Positions 30,126-39,572 of a stretch of DNA of 64,000 nt are shown here, piece after piece. The position numbers and the translations under genes are program-made. Numbering within the stretch: the stretch's first letter is position 1; every line of letters begins with the position of its first letter. The notes beneath the pieces are model-generated. The model did not search any database, had not been told where the DNA came from, and saw nothing but the letters and a program-made list of their open reading frames with translations. Location: the NCBI GenBank assembly GCA_900074725.1, contig LT598456.1:813488-877487 (forward strand), in the 5' to 3' direction. Source of the stretch: Lachancea dasiensis (taxonomy: Eukaryota; Ascomycota; Saccharomycetes; Saccharomycetales; Saccharomycetaceae).

Positions 30126-32852
30126 TCACATCATCGCAGGAAAAATAAAGTCTCTCTCAAAAACCATATTGTCCAAGATTTGCTCTAGTTCGTTTTGATC
30201 ACTTGCTTGTGTGGGAGCAAGGAAAGAATTTTCAAAAGTAGAGAAATCTGTCCCAAAACTTCCGCCCGGAGGGCCAATTACATTAAGACCCACGCTGGGA
30301 GCAGATTGATCAATGTTCATAGGTGCTCTGTCATCGTCGAGATTTTTTAGCCCATCGTTTAGGTCTGAGCTGTCAAATGGCATAACTTGAATAGGAAGAG
30401 TTGACAATAATAAATTCAGATCATTTGTATCTACCTCACTAAAGAGATGGAAAGCTCTCGGGAGGACACTGTCTGCGCCTTCTGCATTGGTAGACGAAGA
30501 GCCATTAACTCCCGGTTCATCAGCAGGAAGATCTGCACAAGGAGCAAAAACGTTCAAATGTTCCTTCAGTTGATTGACTGCCGTGGTCTTGTTGGATTCA
30601 CATCGAGCCATCCAAAATCCGAACTTATCGCTAACAACAGCAGCATTCAAGTTGAATTTAGAAGCATTAGGATTGTAGTTCGTGAAGCATTTAATGGCCA
30701 GAGTAAGCAGAAAAGTGAGAATAAACATTGAAACGTTCCATTTAATACTGTCTTTCAAAATTTTGATGTCTCCTGCTTCCAGTAAGTAGTCATACACCTC
30801 TACAATTGCCATCAAGCTTTCCCCAGTTTCTTCTTCCAAAAATCCGATGATTGAAAACAGTAGAATATAAGCGCCCACGCAAAATATGTAAAACACTCGA
30901 TGCAGCATATATGGCACAACTTTGATACGGGGGTATAGGGTAATGATCTTTAAGCCCTCTTGTTTAATATCTTGCCTGGCATTTGCCCTTATGAGACCGA
31001 CGTTAAAACGAGACTGCGAATTAATATCTTCGTTATCGTGGATGAAGGAGCAAGCCATTTGCGACACGATAATCAGTAAGAGCGCGTGTTCGAAGTGAAG
31101 GTATAATACACTCGTGGACAAATGACCTCGGTCTATTTCAGATATGTGAACGTTTGACTGAGTGTTAAATTGGTCAATGTGATCCCGGTAATGGTCTAAA
31201 GAAAATTCGCCAGGAAGAGCCCTTTCCCATTCTCTTAGGTCAGAAATTAAGGACAAAATACGTTCTAAAACTTCATCAAATGTGGTGCCAACCATGGCAT
31301 CCTCTTTGAAGAGATATTCGTAGCACTTATGCGAAATACGGGCCAGAGTCATTGCATAGTAAGAAGCTCCCACAAGTAGTGAGTTTGGAGACGCAGCCAA
31401 AATCGACATCGAACGATCAAGGCCACTTTTGGGGTGGAAATTCGACTTGGGCTGGAAAGTTGGGCTCGAAAGGTCATGAGTTTTGATGAAGTCCGCATAG
31501 AACTCCTCTGTGAATATCTCAGTTTCATCAATATTAATCATGGGCCGTCGAGAGAAAGCCAACGATAGTTGAGCATCAATAGAGATACAGTGAATCCAGA
31601 TCTTGAGCCGTTGAGAAGCTTCCTGGAAATTTAGACCCTGGTATGTTTCTCTTCTATGCAGCCCAATGTCTTGGGCAAATTTTTGAGCCACACAAAAGAT
31701 GTTATAGGCGATATTGGCGCTGACCTTAGTATGCACGTATTGGTAGAGCAGGATAAGGGCCTGCACGGATTTCAGGCCCTCGCTAAGAAGGGCAACTTTG
31801 TGATATTGATACATGCTGTTCAAAAGCATGCAACTTTCGCGGGAGTCCAATTCTGGACTTCCTTCTTTTAAGAAATAGCATTCGGAAGTTTTGAAATCGT
31901 AAGCCGTGGAGATGCACAGACTGATGTCGATGAGTAAAAGTTCGGAATATGACAGTTTATCGCCCGCGTAGTAGCGTTCGAACAGGGCAATGAGCTCTTG
32001 GCCGCTGATTATAGCATAGCCACCAGTGAATATTGTAGAAAGGAAATTTTCCGAAAGTTCCCTAATTTCAGCTTGTGGAGGAAGCGGGTATAACTGCGCA
32101 GTGTGCATAGGAACAAATGGGGTGGAAAAATCGATGATCTTCTTCACTTCTGCGACGTACCACTTGGAGGACGTGACAAAGACCTCCATGAGCGGTGAGA
32201 ATGTTATGGGCTCCATCCCATTATTGGTGTCATTGACTCGCGAGCCTTGGCAGAGATACGCACGCTGTCGAAGCCAAGCGATGCGACGCTTGGTCAGCAA
32301 CGACGACGTGTACCGTCTCTGTTTAGGGCGCGGCGAAACGTCCGGCAAAGCTGGGATGTTTAGGCTCTGGTGATGCGTTATCGAAGATGGGCTACCTTGT
32401 AGACCACTTGGCGATGAGGACTGTGCGGAAGACTGTCTCGATATCAGCTTAATGAGCGTGCCGATCTGGTTTTCCAACGCCAGCAATCTTCTTTCCAGGT
32501 ATTCGGGAGGGGCCGTGGGCGACTCCGTCATCGCCAAGTCTGGCAGGGGCGAGTGAAGCTTGTGATTTTTAACCGTCGCCTGGTCGTGGGTCTTCTTGGC
32601 CTTTTTGATACCCGCTCCCACGCCACGCGAACCATCTACATTGGCGCCTTCTTCGAGTAGTCGCTGGCGCTGCTGCTCCAGCCCATTGTGATGATTGAAA
32701 GTACACTCAACCTGGAATTTCGCACAGTTTTCGCAGGCTCCAGTGGCCATGTTCACGGCTCCGCATTTAATCTTGCGTTTGCGACAATGGTCGCAAGCCT
32801 TGGAGACTCGCTGCCTGAATTTCGCACCCAGCGTCTCTGCCGGAGAGTCCAT
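30126..32852 (-). CDS. HAL9: Zn2Cys6 transcription factor Hal9/Tbs1
   Basis: A 908-residue fungal zinc-cluster regulator. The six metal ligands are C20, C23, C30, C40, C43 and C50, in ACDHCRKRKIKCGA...GACENC...VEC. A basic linker, a Ser/Pro-rich spacer and a short leucine-rich coiled coil (ERRLLALENQIGTLIKLI) precede the fungal-specific middle domain (about residues 250-560). The C-terminus is acidic and may activate transcription. S. cerevisiae keeps two copies after genome duplication: HAL9, linked to salt tolerance, and TBS1, linked to thiabendazole sensitivity. This single gene sits between ARA1 and APD1 (TBS1 context) and near MSH2 and MPD2 (HAL9 context), so it is the common ancestor's equivalent. 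Confidence 0.92.
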   Translation of the reverse strand: MDSPAETLGAKFRQRVSKACDHCRKRKIKCGAVNMATGACENCAKFQVECTFNHHNGLEQQRQRLLEEGANVDGSRGVGAGIKKAKKTHDQATVKNHKLHSPLPDLAMTESPTAPPEYLERRLLALENQIGTLIKLISRQSSAQSSSPSGLQGSPSSITHHQSLNIPALPDVSPRPKQRRYTSSLLTKRRIAWLRQRAYLCQGSRVNDTNNGMEPITFSPLMEVFVTSSKWYVAEVKKIIDFSTPFVPMHTAQLYPLPPQAEIRELSENFLSTIFTGGYAIISGQELIALFERYYAGDKLSYSELLLIDISLCISTAYDFKTSECYFLKEGSPELDSRESCMLLNSMYQYHKVALLSEGLKSVQALILLYQYVHTKVSANIAYNIFCVAQKFAQDIGLHRRETYQGLNFQEASQRLKIWIHCISIDAQLSLAFSRRPMINIDETEIFTEEFYADFIKTHDLSSPTFQPKSNFHPKSGLDRSMSILAASPNSLLVGASYYAMTLARISHKCYEYLFKEDAMVGTTFDEVLERILSLISDLREWERALPGEFSLDHYRDHIDQFNTQSNVHISEIDRGHLSTSVLYLHFEHALLLIIVSQMACSFIHDNEDINSQSRFNVGLIRANARQDIKQEGLKIITLYPRIKVVPYMLHRVFYIFCVGAYILLFSIIGFLEEETGESLMAIVEVYDYLLEAGDIKILKDSIKWNVSMFILTFLLTLAIKCFTNYNPNASKFNLNAAVVSDKFGFWMARCESNKTTAVNQLKEHLNVFAPCADLPADEPGVNGSSSTNAEGADSVLPRAFHLFSEVDTNDLNLLLSTLPIQVMPFDSSDLNDGLKNLDDDRAPMNIDQSAPSVGLNVIGPPGGSFGTDFSTFENSFLAPTQASDQNELEQILDNMVFERDFIFPAMM

Positions 32853-33647
32853 TCTTCTTCGTAGCTCGGTGTTTAGACAGCTGGTACCACCGTTGACGCT
32901 GACAAACCAAACAGAAAGTAGTAACTAGCGACAATCAATACAGCGGCAGGCTGATCGCAATATGGAGAGCTAGCGCCAGCTATAAGGAGCTATGGCGGAT
33001 CCCGATTGAGGATGATAGTCTAAACTTTCTGACTCACCTTGTGTGTCAGTGACGTTCTCTCGGTATAGACGATATACGTGGAAGGCCTTCATGAAAAGCG
33101 TGATTCTCGTAGATTCAATAAACCCCGGCGGTCTAGCTCAAGCCGATGCAGCGAAGAAAAGTTCGTACACAATTATATGCAGAATATTTGACGTTCAACG
33201 TGATGTAATTACACATCGCACTGTACGATAAGATCCATTTTCCTCTAGTTGCATATTCGTTCATCATTATATTCAATGTTTTTAAAAGGTGTCAATATAT
33301 ATGCGTTTTCAGGAATGATCGTTCGGTGTGACCATGGTGAAATTCGTGTGTGACGATCTGGTTTTGATTCCGACGATGCTCGGAGCCAAGCGGAGTTAAT
33401 ATCGGAGATATGTGTCCAGCCAAATAGCTTGGGAATTAGACGCTTTTCGGGCTGGAGAGGAGAGACAATGCCATAGTGAAAAAGGTAGCCGAGCCGATCG
33501 CTAACATGGCCAAGGCACATACAACACATATTTAAAGGCGTGATAGCTTTTGCAATTGACTCCTGTGTACACTGTCTACTACGTTTAACACACCATCTTG
33601 ACGCCGGTACAGTCGCCTCTTTAGTATAGTCAATCGTTCAAACTCTC
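32853..33647. other. divergent intergenic HAL9/APD1
   Basis: About 795 bp acting as promoter for both genes. A TGACTCA lies at 33030-33036. No coding frame or RNA gene was recognised. Confidence 0.5.
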
Positions 33648-34562
33648 ATGGGATTACTAGGTCTGTTTGTGGATTCGAAGTCTGTCTCCAAACAGAACAT
33701 CCAAAAAATCGAGCAGGTCGCAGACGTGTGCGATGCAGAGTGTGCAGAGTGCGAGTCTGCCACGGATACCGCGGAATTGGAGAAGAGCGAGGGCGTTTTT
33801 GGAAAACTCAAAGTGGAACAGGACTTCCCGCTGTTTGGGTCGGGCAAAACGGCCAAAATTCACTTCGTGGTACCAACGTCGCAGAACGATTGGGCACACG
33901 ACGCGTGCAACGAGAAAAAGGGCTCTGTCCAGCAGAAAGTTTCCGAGTGGATCGAAAAAAATCAATCCAAGTACCCTGGAGGAGAGGGCGAAAGCATGAA
34001 ATGCAACGTGTCGTCGCTGCCTATCGATATCATGGACATTGAGGCGATGCGCGGCGCCAAGAGCGATGTTCTGGTGCTGCCACATTTTTTGACCATCAAA
34101 GGTCTGAAGTCCTCCGATGTAGACGCACAGTTGCGCGTATTGGTCCCACTGCTGATAGACAACAAGCGTAACGAATTGCTGGCAATGGACAACATCGAAG
34201 AAGCGAAAGAGAACTCGTTTGTGTTTTTGTGCTCTCACAGAACTCGGGACAAAAGATGCGGGATTACGGCGCCTATCTTGCAGAGGACATTCTTCAATGA
34301 GCTTCAAAAGCACGGGCTTTATCGTGACGTGGCGGATTTTAGACATGGTGGCTGTAACGTGGCTTTTGTGAACCATGTCGGGGGCCATAAGTTTGTCGCC
34401 AACGTTATCCTGTATTTGAAACAATCACACTCGTTGATATGGCTTGCTAGGGTGACCCCAAGAAATGTGCCTGCTATTGTTAATCTGATGGTAGTTCCGG
34501 AAAATCCTCAATTACCGTGGCCGGAAAAGGTTAGGTGTGTTCAAAAATACACGGCATGGTAA
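33648..34562 (+). CDS. APD1: thioredoxin-like [2Fe-2S] protein Apd1
   Basis: A 304-residue cytosolic protein of the sucrase/ferredoxin-like family. Apd1 is known to bind an unusual non-Rieske [2Fe-2S] cluster with two Cys and two His ligands. Candidate ligands here are C195 and C204 in LCSHRTRDKRC, and H243 and H247 in NHVGGH. The N-terminal half is variable. Loss of Apd1 alters actin and sensitivity to redox-active compounds in S. cerevisiae. Base composition is G/C-rich at the 5' end, which also leaves a 255-codon antisense frame open. It ends 43 bp from convergent MPD2. Confidence 0.93.
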   Translation: MGLLGLFVDSKSVSKQNIQKIEQVADVCDAECAECESATDTAELEKSEGVFGKLKVEQDFPLFGSGKTAKIHFVVPTSQNDWAHDACNEKKGSVQQKVSEWIEKNQSKYPGGEGESMKCNVSSLPIDIMDIEAMRGAKSDVLVLPHFLTIKGLKSSDVDAQLRVLVPLLIDNKRNELLAMDNIEEAKENSFVFLCSHRTRDKRCGITAPILQRTFFNELQKHGLYRDVADFRHGGCNVAFVNHVGGHKFVANVILYLKQSHSLIWLARVTPRNVPAIVNLMVVPENPQLPWPEKVRCVQKYTAW

Positions 34563-34605
34563 TCTATAGGTCCCAACATACAAGCTTACATTTCGTTTAC
34601 GTACA

Positions 34606-35358
34606 TTACAATTCGTCATGATTCAAACCGTTTTTATCCATTTCAGTACCTTCTACGGCCAAAACGCGTAGCAGACGAAGCTTCAATCGGATGGATTCGA
34701 GCTCCTCGTCTGCGTTGTACTTCAGTATGTTTTCTAGTTTGCGAATCTCTTTACCAATGTCCTTGACTTCAGTTAGGTATCTCCTTATCGAAACGTATTG
34801 ATCGCTATCGCTATCGCCACCATACAATATATTTTCAACCTCTGCATCCTTTTGTGTGCTGTCAATAACTTTGTCAATGAAGTTGGCTAATATTGGCAGA
34901 TCGCGACTGCCATTGAATTCGACCACTCTATCCAAATCCAAAGTCCAAGCAGGGTCGTAGCCGCCCATTCGTATCTTAGTTACAAGCCTCGACCACCAAG
35001 AAGGCTGGCTAGCTGGAGACTGCTCGATCGTTGTATTGCCCTTTACTTTTCTTAACGGTTTGATCACCTCAACCATGGGGTATCCTGGAAGTCTTCGACA
35101 CAATGTGGAAGCGAAAATCTCGCAGTTTACCTCTAGAAATGTGACATTCGCGTTGGATTCTCTGAAGGACTCGCTCAAGGTGTCAAAAACAGGACCAAGT
35201 TTCTTGCAGTGCGAACACCAAGTGGTGTAGTACTTGACCACCGTAAAAGCGTCATTGTTTACAGTATCGTAGAAAAGGTCTAAAGATGTCACTCGATGAA
35301 CATGACATGAAACCAAAACTGGTGTCAAAGCTATCCATAGCAATTTGAATAACTTCAT
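34606..35358 (-). CDS. MPD2: ER protein disulfide isomerase-like Mpd2
   Basis: A 250-residue ER protein with one thioredoxin domain. A signal peptide covers residues 1-18 (MKLFKLLWIALTPVLVSC). The active site is WCSHC (C48-S49-H50-C51). The C-terminus is HDEL, the yeast ER-retrieval signal. Mpd2 is a minor oxidoreductase that can partly replace Pdi1. The C-terminal part after the thioredoxin fold (about 150-230) is helical and charged. Slightly shorter than the S. cerevisiae protein. It converges with APD1, an arrangement created by interleaving of two chromosome blocks. Confidence 0.94.
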   Translation of the reverse strand: MKLFKLLWIALTPVLVSCHVHRVTSLDLFYDTVNNDAFTVVKYYTTWCSHCKKLGPVFDTLSESFRESNANVTFLEVNCEIFASTLCRRLPGYPMVEVIKPLRKVKGNTTIEQSPASQPSWWSRLVTKIRMGGYDPAWTLDLDRVVEFNGSRDLPILANFIDKVIDSTQKDAEVENILYGGDSDSDQYVSIRRYLTEVKDIGKEIRKLENILKYNADEELESIRLKLRLLRVLAVEGTEMDKNGLNHDEL

Positions 35359-35577
35359 TTTTGTCGCTTGTTAGCATAATGAATCAAACATAACTTTAAT
35401 CAGTTTATTGGCATTACCAACCTCCTGCTGAATACCGTTGGTTGTGAGTTGAAAGTTTAACTAATTACGCATAAACCAAAAGAGCGAACGACCAAGAAAC
35501 ACCAGCCAGGTGTTCCTCAAAGTTCTCAAACTGATACATACTTATAGTGAGGTGATGATTACGCCGAAAGGTGCTAT

Positions 35578-37908
35578 TCATTCTCCAGCAAACATGTCAA
35601 AATCGGTCAAAAAATCACCCGCGTCCATTTCGATCAGATCCGTTATCCCAGTGCTGTAGGTATTCCATACTTGGTCAGCCAGCATTTTTACAACGTCGTC
35701 GGACACTTCATCGTTACCAAGTTTCGGCCAATCGTAGTCAACTTCAACCTGTGTTCTATATTCCAGACCCATCTGGAAGACAGTACGATTTACTCTTTCC
35801 AAGGCCATAATAATGACAAAGTAGTGCGATTTCCACAGCATGTGCGTCATCTTGGCCTTCTCTGGTTTCCACAATTCGTCGAATATTGAGCAGAATTTCA
35901 AGAAAATCCCACGAAATGACAAAAAAATGCTGTCTGGCACCGACAAATCATCCAAAGTAGGACCGTCTGACGATCCTGCGTCAAGTGAAACGATTAATCC
36001 TTTTTCAAACAACATTAGTTTGTGAAACATAAGCCCGTAAGTCTCGGTCAACGTTCTGACTGGAAGAGAATTCAACAGTAGTACGCATAAGTTGAGAGAT
36101 GGCGTCAAAATCTTCGACTGCTGAAAATTGACTGTTGGTGGATGTTGTTCGTCAAGCTCGTAACACCTTAGAATGGTGTTAACCGCAACCGATGCCCCTA
36201 CAAGCATTGATTTGATAAACCCATTTTTAACTCGAATACTTAGCTCGGCTCCCGAGAGCCGCGTCAAGTCGTAGAAATTTGTCATCATGGCCAGTGTAGG
36301 TGATAGAATCATAATTTCAAATAGGTCTATCTCGGAAAAAAGGTTTAAGTCAGTATAGCAGCTCAATGGTCGGAACTCTCGTTCGATGAAGGTGGTCAAT
36401 TGCTCCACAAAGTGTAGTGTTGATGGAGATTGGGACCGATCATACAGTTGGTGTAGGCACCTTCGGCTGACATATAAGAAATTCCGCAAGAGCGGGATGC
36501 GTCCACGCTCTGCGGTCGGTAGCATTGCATCATCAAAATGTTCCGAGGTTACGAAAACTGGCGAGCCTATGTCAAATGATACGTTCAAGTCGGCAAACAG
36601 TGTCCAGTACCACAAGTTTTTAAGACATTGAAGCGGTCCAACAGTCGGACTCTGCCCTGCATAGAGCTTGTCGATATCCTTGTGCAACCCTAAGTTCATG
36701 GATGTGGTACATAACAGCGACGTCAGGGATACCAGATGAGCACTGCCGCTGCCATTGAGCCCATTGTAAACTCGAAAAATGTATATTAGCAGTAAGAATT
36801 GAGCTCTCTCCACAAACATAGATTTTGCCGTCGTAAAACCTGCTAACGAAACAAATAAGCGCTGTATGGATGCTGGGATGGCTGTCTTATAGTGATTGAG
36901 GCACAGTATCATAAGAACCACGCCAATTGTGAAATAGTTGTTATTGTCAGGTATAACGAGCATGGCCACTTGGCGCCTTGGAACGTTATCGTTGCTATTT
37001 GTAACATAACCGGGCATAAAACATTTCGAAAAGTCTCTAAGCACTTTTTCTTTGTCCAGGAAAAGAAAATAGGTGTGTAAGGGATCATCGAAGTATTCGT
37101 GGAGCCGACTTTCTATTGTTTCGTATGGGGGCAAGTCGGGTACGACGGATTCGATCAAACTGCCGGTGTTGGCAAAAATCAATGAGCTGTATTCCGCGAT
37201 AAGTTGTCGCCCATGAACAGTTTTGGAAGCATTCAGCTCAGCTTTGACTTTATTCCAAACTTTTACGTACTCGGCGACGAACCGATCCCCTGACGCGGTT
37301 ATTATAGCTCTGATAGATGTAGGCCCATAGTATGTGAAGCGGCCGTCCTTAAGCCGCATAACACTGAAATCAGCCAGCTTGTTGGGGCCCTTGCTCCCTG
37401 TTGCAGACACTGCTGGTTCGATGTAGTTGACACTGGTGCTACTACCAGTACTAGGACCGCTGATGCTTCCATGGTTGCTAAACCCGTTTGTGCTGGTAGT
37501 ACTGGTGTGTGTATCGCTACTCCCAGGCTCACCGGGCGCTGTCTTGTCGTCTTGACTATCTAAGCAGTTGGCACTGCTCGCGCTTCCGGAGCCATTTCTT
37601 TGGTCATCCAAACTTGATTTTTCCAAAGCTTCCTCAAGTTCTTGTATTCGACGGATGAGGGACACGTTTGGTTTATCGCTAAACAGTTCATCCGACGTGA
37701 GTTGGAAGTTGAAGCCGTCTGTGTATACACATTCGGGCAGCTTGCGAGCAGCGCACTGGCCGCACATGGGCTTTTGTTGATCGCATTTTAGCTTTCTCTG
37801 ACGGCAGAAAGTACATGATTTGACTACCTTACGCCTCCTGCGCCTGGCAAGCTGTAATTGGGGGTCTGCACCAACCTTACTTCTGCTCTTTTCGAGATCT
37901 CTAGCCAT
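35578..37908 (-). CDS. Zn2Cys6 transcription factor, probable YRR1/PDR8 orthologue
   Basis: A 776-residue zinc-cluster regulator. Ligands are C32, C35, C42, C49, C52 and C60, in KSCTFCRQRKLKCDQQKPMCGQC...LPECVY, preceded by a run of arginines and followed by a short coiled coil (SLIRRIQELEEALEKS). The fungal-specific domain spans the middle, and the C-terminus is acidic (DLIEMDAGDFLTDFDMF). The long frame starts with GTG; the ATG at 37908 is used. S. cerevisiae has YRR1, a multidrug-resistance activator, in this orientation directly beside DDP1, and its relative PDR8 beside NEJ1; both neighbours are in this block. Orthology is therefore inferred from position, not from sequence recall. It diverges from two SGE1-like exporters. 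Confidence 0.75.
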   Translation of the reverse strand: MARDLEKSRSKVGADPQLQLARRRRRKVVKSCTFCRQRKLKCDQQKPMCGQCAARKLPECVYTDGFNFQLTSDELFSDKPNVSLIRRIQELEEALEKSSLDDQRNGSGSASSANCLDSQDDKTAPGEPGSSDTHTSTTSTNGFSNHGSISGPSTGSSTSVNYIEPAVSATGSKGPNKLADFSVMRLKDGRFTYYGPTSIRAIITASGDRFVAEYVKVWNKVKAELNASKTVHGRQLIAEYSSLIFANTGSLIESVVPDLPPYETIESRLHEYFDDPLHTYFLFLDKEKVLRDFSKCFMPGYVTNSNDNVPRRQVAMLVIPDNNNYFTIGVVLMILCLNHYKTAIPASIQRLFVSLAGFTTAKSMFVERAQFLLLIYIFRVYNGLNGSGSAHLVSLTSLLCTTSMNLGLHKDIDKLYAGQSPTVGPLQCLKNLWYWTLFADLNVSFDIGSPVFVTSEHFDDAMLPTAERGRIPLLRNFLYVSRRCLHQLYDRSQSPSTLHFVEQLTTFIEREFRPLSCYTDLNLFSEIDLFEIMILSPTLAMMTNFYDLTRLSGAELSIRVKNGFIKSMLVGASVAVNTILRCYELDEQHPPTVNFQQSKILTPSLNLCVLLLNSLPVRTLTETYGLMFHKLMLFEKGLIVSLDAGSSDGPTLDDLSVPDSIFLSFRGIFLKFCSIFDELWKPEKAKMTHMLWKSHYFVIIMALERVNRTVFQMGLEYRTQVEVDYDWPKLGNDEVSDDVVKMLADQVWNTYSTGITDLIEMDAGDFLTDFDMFAGE

Positions 37909-38457
37909 AGAGAATCGCACTCGCCAGTCAGACTTTACGTCCTTCGGTCTGTTACTCGGTACTAACAAAAAAGACACCAGTGATTCTGGTTCAACGACTG
38001 GCTCTATAGCTCATCGAGTTAGCCAAAAACCATGTTGGTAGAATTCCACCTTGCCACAGGGCATATATATCTGTCATTGAAAAAGTCGTAATATCCTTCT
38101 TACGACCCACACGTACATCGTGATTTATCTGACCAAGTGCATTTGAAGCTCTGGTCAACTATATTCTGTGAAGTTACGGCTGCTAGCATTGGGCCAGGTG
38201 GCTACGTGGGTGGCTCAGAATGGTAAGATACTACTTCGAGAGGCACCTAGAGAAGCCCAGAAAATATTCTACTATTTCAGCAAGCCCGTGGAGCACGGTG
38301 TGTGGCGACGAGAAAAGCCCAAGTGTGAAAGAGCTTCAGGTGGCGCTATTATTTCAGCGGGCGTACAATATTGAGTGACGCGGGACAGTCGTTGAGCCGG
38401 AGCAGGCACATCTGCCCGGCGGCTCTAAACGCACGGGTCAGCCTCCAAGGGCACATG

Positions 38458-38465
38458 GTCACGTG
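38458..38465. promoter_or_regulatory. GTCACGTG (Cbf1-type E-box), copy 1
   Basis: A perfect match to RTCACRTG, the site bound by Cbf1. It lies 550 bp from the regulator start and 1.1 kb from the exporter start. The surrounding DNA is not an AT-rich centromere. Confidence 0.5.
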
Positions 38466-39223
38466 ATGTTCGGAGTTTAACTTGGTATTACCAAGGCACC
38501 GGCAAAGCGTACGTGCGTGTGTGCGACATTGGTAGTTGGCAAACAATTCCAAGAGCCGGGATGGAAGTGCCGGATGCGCATCCAACCTTTCGCGCGAAAT
38601 CGGCCTGGCCCGCAAGCACCATTCTTTAAGCACCATTCTCACAAAATCAGCTGCGTGAAGGCACCGTGATGTGTGACTGCGCCATTATTGTACCAAGTGA
38701 TAATCGGCAACACCGCGAACACTCTTGGTCCACCACGCTCGCCCGAGGACGCTGCTGTTAATGCCAAACATGTAGTCCGTCGTTGGGCTGCTTAAGTAGC
38801 CCAATTTTATTCATTGAAAGAAAAATAACACCACCAACCTTACAGGCAGCAGACAGTTCGCCAAAGTCCGCATGCAATAAGGTGAAGCCCGCGGACCACA
38901 TAAATGGAAAGTGACGATCCAATTTACTCGATAAGCTGCTAAGACATGTTTCGGGCCTCGGAAGCTTTCGTCGTTCTTCTTTTTTCCCCTCTGCTCTGTA
39001 TGTTGACACGACGTCAATACCACGGTTTTGATGTAAGTGTCTTCTTCCCTAAGCTTGGCCAAGAATTTCTGACATATAGATGGGAATCCGCGCTTAAACC
39101 CGGAACAGACACAGATGTGAATGTCTTTTTGTCGACCAAAAGGGCAAGCCCCGCCGAGACCCTCTGACAAATGCGCTTGGCGTTTTCGATACAGGCAAGG
39201 AGTAAACGCCGTCCAACACCCGT

Positions 39224-39231
39224 GTCACGTG
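39224..39231. promoter_or_regulatory. GTCACGTG (Cbf1-type E-box), copy 2
   Basis: Second perfect RTCACRTG site, about 340 bp before the exporter ATG. Confidence 0.5.
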
Positions 39232-39255
39232 CCTGTCATGTGTTTCGAGGAAATG

Positions 39256-39263
39256 GTCACGTG
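39256..39263. promoter_or_regulatory. GTCACGTG (Cbf1-type E-box), copy 3
   Basis: Third perfect site, 32 bp (about three helical turns) from copy 2 and in the same orientation, about 310 bp before the exporter ATG. Confidence 0.5.
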
Positions 39264-39448
39264 TATGTGGTCAAGTCGACTAGTTCGAGAGTACCCTCGG
39301 ATATTGGCGGATATGTGAATCCGCGTTATGGCCGGGCGCCGCCGCCGCACGTCGATTTTAATTCAGTAGCAGCTGGTCACCGAGCTCATCGCTTGGCAAA
39401 AAGACACTGCAGATCGGCCACCGCAGAGTATAAGAACCGAACGACGCC

Positions 39449-39488
39449 GCATCCTGGTTCTGAAAGCATCCTGGTTCTGAGAGCATCC
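39449..39488 (+). repeat. 17-bp tandem direct repeat, 2.3 copies
   Basis: The unit GCATCCTGGTTCTGAAA is followed by a second copy differing at one base, then by GCATCC. It lies about 85-125 bp before the exporter ATG, probably in the 5' leader just downstream of the TATA-like site. Confidence 0.8.
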
Positions 39489-39572
39489 GTTAATCTCGCA
39501 TCAAGCAGTGGACTTTCACCTTTTGTTTGCTGTCGTTCCTGTATCTCAGCATTTCTGCTGTTGTCGCCAGCT

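Larger units (their letters stand above)
37909..39572. promoter_or_regulatory. divergent control region, regulator gene / SGE1-like exporter
   Basis: About 1.66 kb, by eye richer in G and C than most intergenic DNA here. For the regulator, an ATATATAT run lies at 38063-38070; for the exporter, TATAAG lies at 39429-39434. Three perfect GTCACGTG sites, two matches to the Yrr1 consensus as I recall it, and a 17-bp direct repeat are listed separately. The exporter frame stays open upstream to an ATG at 39171, but this part contains the TATA-like site and lacks family similarity, so it is treated as non-coding. Confidence 0.6.

Noticed and set aside
33657-34424. 255-codon frame antisense to APD1
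   Set aside because: It mirrors the G/C-rich APD1 coding sequence; APD1 has the conserved metal ligands.
38458-39263. Possible centromere (GTCACGTG is CDEI)
   Set aside because: No adjoining A/T-rich CDEII and no TTCCGAA-type CDEIII; the region is G/C-rich.
39171-39572. 134-codon N-terminal extension of exporter copy 1
   Set aside because: Arg/His/Pro-rich without family similarity, and it contains the likely TATA box and direct repeat; Sge1-like proteins start at the inner ATG.
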